Positions 36,351-44,036 of a stretch of 64,000 nucleotides of DNA are shown piece by piece (the first letter of the stretch is position 1; each line of letters starts with the position of its first letter). The translations under genes were made by a program, and so were the position numbers. Under the pieces are notes generated by a model. It was not told the DNA's origin and did not search any database. It was given only the letters and a program-made list of their open reading frames with translations. Source of the DNA: Pelagisphaera sp964404745 (GTDB lineage Bacteria; Verrucomicrobiota; Verrucomicrobiia; Opitutales; Opitutaceae); contig CAYOLG010000009.1 of assembly GCA_964404745.1 (NCBI GenBank), forward strand, positions 1 through 64,000. The letters run 5' to 3'.

Positions 36351-38482
36351 ACCCGTTCCCAGATGGTCACTTGGACGATGCTGTGATCGAAGGTCCGTTT
36401 CGTTTTGCGAATTACCCGGTCTACGTCAATCGGCTCAGCGATTTGCTGGAAGTGCGGTGATAGCAATGCTTGCAGGGTATCCAAAGTAGTGGTGTTTTCC
36501 CCGTCTACCTTGAATCCGCCTAGCCATTGGTCGCGATCCGTTTTTGATTCGTTCCACGCATAGCTGGAAGCGATTATCAGCAGCCCGTTCGGATTTAATC
36601 GCTTGTGGACGCCCTCCAGGAATTTTCTGGGATTGTAGGCGTTCTCCAAGCTCGAATCCAATAGTATGAGATCGTATCCAGAGAATAGATCTTTCATATT
36701 GGAGATATCGGCCTGCATGAATTCCACTTTGCTCCGGGTTCTGTCGAGGCCGAGTTCCTGAAGATTTTTCTGATGAAAGGAAACGATTTCCCCTTCCTCA
36801 GGCAGGACGTACTGGGTGTAGCCCTTGTCCTTGAGCTCGACTCCGATCCGAATCATCCGGGCAGTGAAGTCGACACCGGTAACGCTGCCGAATTCCACTG
36901 CTAGCTCGAAGGTGGAGCGGCCGGTTTTGCAGCCTATGTTGAGGGCTTTGCTTTTGTTTTTCCCTTGGGCGTAATTCAGGGCGATTTGAGCCAGCCTCTC
37001 GGGATAGTTGTCTATGCCGAAATAGTCGGCTCCGTAATGGAGTTCGCAATACGGTATTACTTCCGGATCCGTTTCATAGGTGTCATCCGGGATTTCTACG
37101 GGAGCATCGGAAGCGATGTAGCGGAAGCCAGCGTGTTGATAAAAATGGCGACGAAAAGCGTAGCGCGAGGCCCGCAAGATTTCGTTTCCGGTGGAAATCC
37201 AGGAGCCGCCCTTAATGAGATTGTGCTTGGTGTCGAATGTCGGCGTCGAGAAGTCGTCGTAAAGCGGATGCACTTCGAAACCGGGAAACCCGCGGATCGG
37301 CGTTTCGGTGTGCTGCCATACGTTTCCGAGGATATCGTAAAAGCCATGGCCAAACTGGTAGCGGTCTACTGGGACCGAGGACGCGGCGTCTTCCAGATTC
37401 AAGTTGCCAGGAGTCTTGTCCCAATCGAGAGCATCGGGAGTTTCGGAGTAGTCCAGAAGGCGATACCATTCTTCTTCGGTGGGCAGGCGTACAGGGTCTC
37501 CTGTCTTTTCGCCCTTCCAGTTGCAAAACGCCTTCGCTTCTAGGTAGTTAGTCTCTACAGGCCAAGACCAGGGCATTTCGATCTCCTTGAGCATGGTTCG
37601 GAAGCGGTAGCTACCGTTATCATTGCGTATCCAGAAAAGGGGATGCTCAGCCTTTTTGTACTGTACCCATTTCCAGCCCTCCGGTGTCCAGAAGCTCTCG
37701 GTTTGATAGCCGTCGTCTTCGATGAATTCGAGAAACTCTCGATTGGAAACGAGATGTTTAGAGGCCTGGAAATCGGCAACTTCGGAGGTGTAATGACCAT
37801 ACTCGTTGTCCCATCCGTAAAGGCCATCGTCCTGAGATTTACCTTGCTGTAGGGAGCCACCGGGAACGGGAATGAGCTCGTTGGCCGGAGGCTCGCTGGC
37901 GATGTCCTCGCAGATTTGCCAGGCCGGATGTTGATCGTCGAGCAAACGGGTGGGCAATTGGCGAATAAGGACCGAACTGGTTTCCAGATGGATGCGCTCG
38001 TGTTCTATCCCCATCATGATGACCCAGTAGAGGCTATTCCAGTCGACGGGCAAGGTCAGGGGAGTGTCATCGATGAGCTGGTCGATCGCTTCGCGGACTT
38101 GATTGCGGTAGGCTGCCACCTCTTCCACTTTCGGCCATTCGTAGTGGGCCTCATTCAAATCGTCCCAGGACATTTCATCGACGCCGATGGCGAATTGGGA
38201 TTCGAAGGTCGGGTTGATGCGTTGCTGGAGGTATTTGCCCAATATTAGCTTGTTCACGAAAAACGTGGCTGTGTGGCCGTAGTAGAAAATTAGCGGATGC
38301 CTGAGGGCGTCGGCTCGTCGGTAGTAGGCTCCGTCATCTACGAGCGTCTCGAATAGCATCTCGTAGGCGTCGTAAGTTTCATGGAAGTAGCGGCGGATCT
38401 CCTCCCTTTTCGTCGCAGGATCGCCTTCGTTTAATCTTACGGTTAGCGGTGTGGGCAGTTCTCTAGTGGCTGTATGGTCCAT
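36347..38482 (-). CDS. ovoA: 5-histidylcysteine sulfoxide synthase / methyltransferase OvoA
   Basis: 711 residues with the three parts of OvoA. A DinB-like domain (about 30-200) carries the iron ligands H161-ERI-H165-L-E167, with H70 (YYGHTATFF) a further candidate. An FGE-sulfatase-like domain follows (about 210-460: ELIPVPGGSLQQG, NLIKGGSWISTGNE, FRRHFYQHAGFR). The C-terminal methyltransferase (about 490-711) has ALNIGCKTGRSTFEL and FSGYDLILLDSSLENA. OvoA joins cysteine to histidine C5 as a sulfoxide, and its methyltransferase later N-methylates the ring, giving ovothiol, a redox-protective thiol. The intervening lyase OvoB is not in the window. EgtB/EgtD fusion is the alternative, but the length and fused methyltransferase favour OvoA. 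Confidence 0.9.
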   Translation of the reverse strand: MDHTATRELPTPLTVRLNEGDPATKREEIRRYFHETYDAYEMLFETLVDDGAYYRRADALRHPLIFYYGHTATFFVNKLILGKYLQQRINPTFESQFAIGVDEMSWDDLNEAHYEWPKVEEVAAYRNQVREAIDQLIDDTPLTLPVDWNSLYWVIMMGIEHERIHLETSSVLIRQLPTRLLDDQHPAWQICEDIASEPPANELIPVPGGSLQQGKSQDDGLYGWDNEYGHYTSEVADFQASKHLVSNREFLEFIEDDGYQTESFWTPEGWKWVQYKKAEHPLFWIRNDNGSYRFRTMLKEIEMPWSWPVETNYLEAKAFCNWKGEKTGDPVRLPTEEEWYRLLDYSETPDALDWDKTPGNLNLEDAASSVPVDRYQFGHGFYDILGNVWQHTETPIRGFPGFEVHPLYDDFSTPTFDTKHNLIKGGSWISTGNEILRASRYAFRRHFYQHAGFRYIASDAPVEIPDDTYETDPEVIPYCELHYGADYFGIDNYPERLAQIALNYAQGKNKSKALNIGCKTGRSTFELAVEFGSVTGVDFTARMIRIGVELKDKGYTQYVLPEEGEIVSFHQKNLQELGLDRTRSKVEFMQADISNMKDLFSGYDLILLDSSLENAYNPRKFLEGVHKRLNPNGLLIIASSYAWNESKTDRDQWLGGFKVDGENTTTLDTLQALLSPHFQQIAEPIDVDRVIRKTKRTFDHSIVQVTIWERV

Positions 38483-38794
38483 AGCTCAGTTGTGGCTTCT
38501 TGCAGTTCGTGGTTTCCCCAGGATGGCTATTTGTAAAAAGGCAATTTAAATGGGTTGGTTTTGTTGGCAACGGAATTTATGCGAGAGGTTCGATCCCCTT
38601 GGATCTTGCTTCCCCGTGTAACTTCGGGCGGTTGTTCAGCGTTCTAATACATGGTAGCCCATGAGGTCATTTACGAGACAGAGACAGGTTTTTATGCGCT
38701 CTCCGAGAACTTTCCGGCAACAATCCGGCGACGGACAGGTTTTGAGCGACAAAGATGATTTCCGGGAAGCGGGGGGAAAGGAGCTTCAACCGTC
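38483..38794. other. intergenic region, no gene seen
   Basis: Divergent spacer between ovoA and the sigma factor operon. Promoters for both must lie here, but I cannot identify boxes. AAAGGAG at 38777-38783 precedes the sigma factor ATG by 11 bases and is one of the few recognisable ribosome sites in the window. Confidence 0.5.
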
Positions 38795-39496
38795 ATGGGA
38801 TTAGCGGCCGCAGTTAGCTGGGGCGAAGTTTCGCTCGCCAAGAGCGATCAGCCAATCACACTTCAGGATCATTACGAAACGGAGTTGGCGACCTTCATGC
38901 GCGATTACGATGCTGCAACCGATCAAGAACTGGTTTGCGCCTCTCTCGATGGCGATCTTAACGCTTTCGATGAGATTGTGCGACGCCACCAAACGATGCT
39001 ATCCCGATGCTTGTACCGTTTCTGCCCCTATCGAGCGGACCTGGAAGACTTGGTTCAAGAAGCGTTTATCAAATGCTTTCGCAAATTGAACGCTTGGGAG
39101 CCGACTGCTCCTTTCGAAAACTGGTTACGGAAAATCGCCTACAATACAGGGTACGACTATTTTAGGAAGAACTCGCGCAATCCTGCCTCGATCGCCATGG
39201 ACAACTCCGAGGAAACCGACTTTGTCCTCGGTACCTTATCGGAAAAGTCGGATCAGCGGCACGCATTCGAAGTGACGGAACAGGCCCATAAAATCCTGGC
39301 TTTGCTTCCTCTTGACGATCGTCAGATCCTTACTTTGCAATATCTGGAGGAACTACCCATTGCCGAAATCGCCGATCAAATGGGTTGGGGTCTTTCGAAA
39401 ACTAAGGTTAAGAGCTTTCGCGCCCGTAAGAAACTGAGGAAAATACTAACGGAACATGGACTCGGAGAAGAAACAGATGCCACCTTCATGGAATGA
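38795..39496 (+). CDS. ECF-type RNA polymerase sigma factor
   Basis: 233 residues. Region 2 (about 55-125) has LNAFDEIVRRHQTMLSRCLY, the core-binding DLEDLVQEAFIKCFRKL and the promoter-melting helix FENWLRKIAYNTGYDYFRK. Region 4 (about 170-220) has LALLPLDDRQILTLQYLEEL and the helix-turn-helix IAEIADQMGWGLSKTKVKSFRARKKL in pieces. There is no region 1 or 3, so it belongs to the ECF group. The start at 38795 has AAAGGAG before it; an internal ATG at 38897 is possible. The two following genes overlap it, a membrane protein and a Spy-like protein, which suggests envelope-stress control with the second gene as a possible anti-sigma factor. Confidence 0.88.
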   Translation: MGLAAAVSWGEVSLAKSDQPITLQDHYETELATFMRDYDAATDQELVCASLDGDLNAFDEIVRRHQTMLSRCLYRFCPYRADLEDLVQEAFIKCFRKLNAWEPTAPFENWLRKIAYNTGYDYFRKNSRNPASIAMDNSEETDFVLGTLSEKSDQRHAFEVTEQAHKILALLPLDDRQILTLQYLEELPIAEIADQMGWGLSKTKVKSFRARKKLRKILTEHGLGEETDATFME

Positions 39497-39815
39497 GATT
39501 GTAAGCCGGAGCCGTTCGGAATCGCCGCCTGCGATCGACGTGCGGGCCTATGTGCGTTCTCGTCTGGAAACGGAATTGCGCTCGCCTGCCCGTTCCTCAG
39601 AGGTCGATAAAATAGGCTTGCTGGACGGTATTTTGGAATTGTTTGCCAAACCGGTTTCTAGAATTTCGCTTTGGGTGGGGTTCGGAGCAGCGGCTTTGTT
39701 GGCAATCATCTCTGGCGCCTCCGTGGAGATTAGCGAATTGACCGGCAATGAAATCGAAGTGGTCGAGAACTTCGAGGAGGCGATGGTGGGCCAAGACTGG
39801 TCGCAATACTTATGA
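39477..39815 (+). CDS. small single-pass membrane protein, possible anti-sigma factor
   Basis: 112 residues. An N-terminal cytoplasmic segment of about 65 residues (MPPSWNEIVSRSRSE.., then RAYVRSRLETEL) precedes one transmembrane helix (ISLWVGFGAAALLAIISG), and the short C-terminal tail is outside. This topology and the 20-base overlap with the sigma gene are typical of anti-sigma factors, but I see no zinc-finger motif (HxxxCxxC), so it is inference. The ATG at 39477 is favoured by GGAGAAG nine bases before; one at 39456 would lack it. The stop overlaps the start of the next gene (ATGA). Confidence 0.7.
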   Translation: MPPSWNEIVSRSRSESPPAIDVRAYVRSRLETELRSPARSSEVDKIGLLDGILELFAKPVSRISLWVGFGAAALLAIISGASVEISELTGNEIEVVENFEEAMVGQDWSQYL

Positions 39816-40312
39816 GTGAAAAGACGAAGTTCGGAGCCATTCTGGTACTGGCGGTCGTTTTCGCCATCGGCGGTCTATGTGGCGTTGGCGGAACGATCTT
39901 CTACCTAAAGCAGGCCCACGATCGTCCGCACCGTTCGCATCGAGATATTTATCGTTTGCAGGTCGATCGAATGACGGCCCGTCTAGAACGATCTTTGGAG
40001 CTTACCGAAGAACAGATTCCCTTAGTTAGGCAGGAGATCGCTAAATTCGGGGAAGCTTTAAAGCAGCTAAATGAAAGCATGGAGCCGGAATTCCGAGCTC
40101 TCATGGACAAGCGCGCTATCGCTATAGAGCAGCATTTGACCGAAGAGCAGTTGCCGAAATTCCGTGAAAACCGGAAGGAACATCAATTGAGAGAGAAGGC
40201 TCGGCGCGAGAAAGAGCGGGAAGGCGAGAAACCGAGCGCCTGGATATCACCCGCGCGGGAAGAGGGTTCGCGAGCGTGCAATTCAAAGGTTTCTTGCGGC
40301 AGTACCTGTTGA
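39812..40312 (+). CDS. Spy/CpxP-like periplasmic LTxxQ protein
   Basis: 166 residues. A signal anchor (FGAILVLAVVFAIGGLCGVGG) leads to a helical, His- and Arg-rich domain with two LTxxQ motifs (LELTEEQIPLVR and HLTEEQLPKF), as in Spy, CpxP and the heavy-metal sensor proteins. Spy-type proteins are periplasmic chaperones or sensors of envelope stress. The Cys- and basic-rich C-terminus (VSCGSTC) is not part of the family core. Last gene of the sigma operon, joined by an ATGA overlap. It probably senses or responds to damage and feeds back on the sigma factor. Metal binding is a possibility, not shown. Confidence 0.75.
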   Translation: MSEKTKFGAILVLAVVFAIGGLCGVGGTIFYLKQAHDRPHRSHRDIYRLQVDRMTARLERSLELTEEQIPLVRQEIAKFGEALKQLNESMEPEFRALMDKRAIAIEQHLTEEQLPKFRENRKEHQLREKARREKEREGEKPSAWISPAREEGSRACNSKVSCGSTC

Positions 40313-40327
40313 GGCAGTAGGTCAATT

Positions 40328-40350
40328 GGCAGGGAGGACTGGCTTAGCCC
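40328..40350. repeat. family A repeat, weak single unit
   Basis: GGCAGGGAGGACTGGCTTAG from 40328 resembles the left arm of family A. No right arm is evident. It lies between the convergent Spy-like gene and the orphan gene. Confidence 0.4.
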
Positions 40351-40358
40351 TTTCGAGC

Positions 40359-40811
40359 TCACTCCTCTTCGATCTTGGGCAGGATGTTGTCGGTTCTCAA
40401 TACAGTTACGGGGAGCTTGGTTTTGATAGCTACTCCTTGCTCTTTCTGAAATTTGGCTCCGACGGCTTCGCAGGCTTCTCCAATACTCTTGACCGGATAT
40501 TTGCGGCCTTTTTTGGAAATGTTGTATTCGTAAGCGGCTCGTTTGACCCGTTCGATGGTAGCGCCGGGATTGTCGGACTCCGGAATTTGCAATACCCAGC
40601 CCACGTAGTCTTCATCTGGTAGCGTACCTCGAGGATCGCTAACGGCGATAATGAACTGCTTCTTTACCGGCGGCTCCCGTTGAGCCTTTTCCTCTTCGGC
40701 GAGTACTTGGGCCATGTGAGCGATGTCATTCATTACCTTGGAAATCGTTTCCTGATCTAGGTGGTTGCTATTGAGAGCTTCGGCAATGATTTCGATGGGA
40801 ATTTTGGCCAT
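40359..40811 (-). CDS. hypothetical protein, no family recognised
   Basis: 150 residues, soluble, without signal or membrane segments, and with a strongly charged composition. The first 50 residues look helical (IIAEALNSNHLDQETISKVM, IAHMAQVLAEEEKAQRE). The middle holds beta-like strands (KKQFIIAVSDPRG, YVGWVLQIPE) and an alpha/beta segment (ATIERVKRAAYEYNISKKG). I do not recognise it. It stands on the opposite strand from both the Spy-like gene and the Nudix gene, which suggests its own promoter. The consistent composition and ATG start support a real gene. Confidence 0.7.
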   Translation of the reverse strand: MAKIPIEIIAEALNSNHLDQETISKVMNDIAHMAQVLAEEEKAQREPPVKKQFIIAVSDPRGTLPDEDYVGWVLQIPESDNPGATIERVKRAAYEYNISKKGRKYPVKSIGEACEAVGAKFQKEQGVAIKTKLPVTVLRTDNILPKIEEE

Positions 40812-40902
40812 AGGAGAAAGTTGATAAAAGGGCTCGTAATTTTCCTGATCCCAGCTGTTCTTTTCTGGGAAGGGTGCAAACGCTTTCGACTAAGCAAATT
40901 CC

Positions 40903-41418
40903 ATGCAAGAAGATATTTTCGACATCGTAGACGATTTTGATAACGTGATCGGCCAAAAGCCTAGATCCGAGGTCCATGCCGAAGGTTTAAAACATCGAGC
41001 GGTGCATGTTCTCGTCTTCAATGACGAAAATGAAATCTTCGTGCAGAAACGATCGGCCAGTAAGGATACCTGGCCGGGCGCCTGGGATGCTTCTTGCACT
41101 GGGCACGTGGATACGGGAGAGAATTATCTTGAGGCGGCTCATCGCGAATTACAGGAGGAGCTTGGCTGGCAGCCTAGCGAGGAGCTGGAATTCCTGTTCA
41201 AATTGAATCCCTGCGAGGCGACTGGCCAGGAGTTCATAGAGGTCTACCGAGTAAAGGGGAGTGGCCCCTTTCGGCTTAATCTGGAAGAGATCGAAGTGGG
41301 CGAGTGGATGAATTGGAGTAATCTGCTAGAGCGCATTGAGTATACCCCTAAGCGTTTTAGTAGCGCATTCCGAGTTGTTGTTGAACGCCTGCAAGTCCTG
41401 GAATTGATAACGACTTGA
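40903..41418 (+). CDS. Nudix hydrolase
   Basis: 171 residues. The Nudix box G-HVDTG-E-NYLEAAH-RE-L-QE-E-L-G-W (about residues 67-89) fits the consensus exactly, with the Glu residues that bind Mg2+. The N-terminus VIGQKPRSEVHAEGLKHRAV and the segment IFVQKRSASKDTWPGAWD are typical of the YfcD/Idi-like subfamily. It would hydrolyse a nucleoside diphosphate derivative or act on an isopentenyl diphosphate-like substrate; the subfamily cannot be settled here. It is cytoplasmic. Its stop is 5 bases before the glycerophosphodiesterase start, so they form one operon. Confidence 0.88.
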   Translation: MQEDIFDIVDDFDNVIGQKPRSEVHAEGLKHRAVHVLVFNDENEIFVQKRSASKDTWPGAWDASCTGHVDTGENYLEAAHRELQEELGWQPSEELEFLFKLNPCEATGQEFIEVYRVKGSGPFRLNLEEIEVGEWMNWSNLLERIEYTPKRFSSAFRVVVERLQVLELITT

Positions 41419-41423
41419 TCTCA

Positions 41424-42182
41424 ATGGGTCGCCCGTTGACTATTGCCCATCGAGGCTATTCTGCTCGGGCCCCTGAAAATACCCTCGCCGCTTTCAAACT
41501 CGGTTGGGAGAGTGGGGCTGACGGAGTCGAGTGCGATGTCCATGTGACGAAGGACCAGCAAGTGGTTTGTATACATGATTACGATACGGAGCGAGTTGCT
41601 GGTGAAAGATTGAAGATTGCTGATGCCAAATGGAAGGATCTGAGAGTCCTTGATGTCGGTTCATGGAAGGATCCAGCTTGGAGCGGGGAGCGAATCCCGA
41701 TTCTCCAAGAGGCCATTAGTCGGGGACCCGCTGATCTCATTTGGGTGGTCGAAATCAAATGCGGCCAGGAAATGGTAAAGCCCTTGCTGGCGGCGATTGA
41801 CGAAACGGGGCAAAAAACTTGGGAGCGAATTATAGTGATATCCTTTAACGAGGAGCCGCTGGTAGAGTTAAAACGACTCCGATCCTCGGTAAAGGCATAC
41901 TGGCTTTCAGAGCTAAATGAAGATGAAGGGGGGTCGTTCTCGCCATCGGTAGATGAAATTGTAGCCAAAGTTGATAGTTTGGGCGTGGATGGCTTTGGCG
42001 GGCAAGCGGGCCAGGGTGTTTCTCAGGCCTTATGCCAGGCCTTGATGAAACGCGGTCTGGAGCTCAACGTTTGGACCGTGGATGACGAGGAAGAAGCGGT
42101 TCGCCTAGCGGATATCGGAGTAACATCAATTACTACCAACGACCCAAAGCGCATTGTGGATACGCTTTCAAGGAAGTCCTAG
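41424..42182 (+). CDS. glycerophosphodiester phosphodiesterase family protein
   Basis: 252 residues. The GDPD motifs are clear: TIAHRGYSARAPENTLAAF with the catalytic His, GVECDVHVTKDQQVVCIHDYD with Glu-Asp metal ligands and the second His, then LIWVVEIKCGQ and the closing LELNVWTVDDEEEAVRLADIGVTSITTNDP in pieces. It hydrolyses glycerophosphodiesters to an alcohol and glycerol 3-phosphate using a divalent metal. There is no signal peptide, so it acts in the cytoplasm. The ATG at 41424 is chosen over a TTG at 41415 that overlaps the Nudix stop. Lipid or teichoic turnover is the likely use. Confidence 0.9.
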   Translation: MGRPLTIAHRGYSARAPENTLAAFKLGWESGADGVECDVHVTKDQQVVCIHDYDTERVAGERLKIADAKWKDLRVLDVGSWKDPAWSGERIPILQEAISRGPADLIWVVEIKCGQEMVKPLLAAIDETGQKTWERIIVISFNEEPLVELKRLRSSVKAYWLSELNEDEGGSFSPSVDEIVAKVDSLGVDGFGGQAGQGVSQALCQALMKRGLELNVWTVDDEEEAVRLADIGVTSITTNDPKRIVDTLSRKS

Positions 42183-42302
42183 CGTGGGAGGGGCTTTGGG
42201 TCGCAATGTGGTGGCGCGTGCTTCCAGCCAGTGGTCCAAACAGACTAGAAGCCTGTGTTGCTCGCTTATCGCAGGACCAATCCGGTCCCTTCTGCGCCTC
42301 TT

Positions 42303-43865
42303 TCAACTGTCATCGGATATGCAATACAAATGCGTGTGGCCCCGGATAAAAAGATCGCTTCCGATGGCGACCGGCGAGGCATCGATAGGCTCGTCGAGCG
42401 TATTGGAGGCTACGACTTCAAAGATATCAGAATCTTTGACAACAACGGTGGTACCTTCCTTTCCAGCGAAATAGATATGTCCATTGACGACGATGGGCGA
42501 TGCGTAGATGCCGTTAATCCCATCGAGCTTCTCATCTTGGTAAATGACTTCTCCGGTCAAGGCGTTGAAGCAGGTAAGGTAGGCATCGGTGCCCTTGGTC
42601 ATGTAGAGCCGGCCGTTTGACAGCACGGGAGAAGCCACGTAAGGGGCGCTGTGGGGGGCGCTCCAAACAATATTGTCAGTCCCAGTGACATCCCCTTTCG
42701 AAGTCAGTCTAATGGCTTGCACGGCTCGTCCTTGATATCCGCTAGCTACATACACATTGCCGTGACCGATGACGGGGGTTGGAATAACGTTGGAAGTTAG
42801 TCCGCCTGCCTCCCAAATAAGGTCTCCGTTCTCCGGATTGTAAGCCCGAGTGCGGTTGGTGCCGGCGATGATGGCTTGGGTTTGGCCGTCGACTTGGACT
42901 ATGACAGGAGTTGTCCATGAGGTCCGTTCGTCTCGCTCCTTTCGCCAGACTTCTTTGCCGGTGGACTTGTCGAGAGCTATGAGGTAGGACTGATCTTCAT
43001 GGTCCCAAGTTAGAAGCAGGTGGTCGCCGGCTATAGCTGGCTGCAAAGCCTCTCCGAATCCGACTCGCGTTCTCATGTCGCCCAAGTCGGTATCCCAGAC
43101 CAATTCACCATCTAGCGTATAGCAAAAGATTCCGCGAGAACCGAAAGACACCCATAGGTGTTTGCCGTCGGTTGTGGGCGATGCCGACGCGTATCCATGA
43201 GTGGGGTGGTGCCCTTCATGGGGGGTTAATGTATTGGCAGTCTGGGTCCAGTTGATGGCTCCGGTGGATCGGTCGATTGCTAAAACCTGGAAGTCATGCT
43301 CCAAGAGCGCTGGACCGCCGCCTCCTCGAGGTCCTCCTCCTCCCCCACGATTGGGGCGGGTATCACCTCGTGGCCTTCCTTCTGGACCGCGTGGGCCACG
43401 ACCTTGCTGGGCTCGCATGGCCGCCCGCTCCTCGTCGTTTAATTGGCCATCGCTATCTTTATCGAATTCCTTGAGGATTTGCTCCCTATTGAATCCGCCG
43501 CGGCCTTCAGGGCCACCTGGGCCAGGAGAGGGCGCCTCGCTCTGCCTGGGACGAGGACGCTGGTTTTGAGCTTGGACCTGAGTGTCCGCTTCAGGTGAAC
43601 TGCTTCCTCGGGAAACGGCGGTTAGTATGAAGATCTGGTCGCCCCAAATGATGGGCGTGGAAAGGCCGGACCCTGGAATTGCTGTCTTCCATTTGATATT
43701 TTCCGTGTCGCTCCACTCAGTCGGAGGATTGGCTCCTTCGACGACTCCGGTTAGACTCGTTCCTCGCCAGATGGGCCAATTCCCATAGGATGCTGCTGAT
43801 GCTTGAGTGGCGAGGGCGGTTATGAGCAGGATTCCGAGGCGCATAAATGTTCTGGATAAGTTCAT
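42303..43865 (-). CDS. exported PQQ-type beta-propeller with an EF-hand-like insert
   Basis: 520 residues with a signal peptide (LGILLITALATQASA). The propeller blades have the PQQ/BamB pattern: YGNWPIWRGTSLTG, IKWKTAIPGSGLSTPIIWGD, LDKSTGKEVWRKE, YNPENGDLIWEAGG, FNALTGEVIYQDEKLDG. Between blades 1 and 2 (about 90-190) lies an insert holding a canonical EF-hand loop D135-KDSDGQLNDE-E146 and an Arg/Gly-rich run (RGPEGRPRGD.. to GGGGP). The calcium-binding loop is complete in its D-x-D-x-D/G pattern. It is probably a periplasmic or secreted binding or scaffold protein; no PQQ-dependent catalytic residues were identified. It stands alone. Confidence 0.85.
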   Translation of the reverse strand: MNLSRTFMRLGILLITALATQASAASYGNWPIWRGTSLTGVVEGANPPTEWSDTENIKWKTAIPGSGLSTPIIWGDQIFILTAVSRGSSSPEADTQVQAQNQRPRPRQSEAPSPGPGGPEGRGGFNREQILKEFDKDSDGQLNDEERAAMRAQQGRGPRGPEGRPRGDTRPNRGGGGGPRGGGGPALLEHDFQVLAIDRSTGAINWTQTANTLTPHEGHHPTHGYASASPTTDGKHLWVSFGSRGIFCYTLDGELVWDTDLGDMRTRVGFGEALQPAIAGDHLLLTWDHEDQSYLIALDKSTGKEVWRKERDERTSWTTPVIVQVDGQTQAIIAGTNRTRAYNPENGDLIWEAGGLTSNVIPTPVIGHGNVYVASGYQGRAVQAIRLTSKGDVTGTDNIVWSAPHSAPYVASPVLSNGRLYMTKGTDAYLTCFNALTGEVIYQDEKLDGINGIYASPIVVNGHIYFAGKEGTTVVVKDSDIFEVVASNTLDEPIDASPVAIGSDLFIRGHTHLYCISDDS

Positions 43866-44036
43866 GGCAGTTTAAACGATTGTAGTTGTTGATCGGTGTT
43901 CTGGAGCTAACGGTTGGATCCTGGAGTTGGGTTTCACAGAATCGATAGACAGCGGACTTGTGTTAGGGCTCCCTGTCAAAGAGAATGGCCGCGGTTTGGG
44001 GGCAAACGGTAGTTAGGGAGCCAGTGGCATCCTGAA

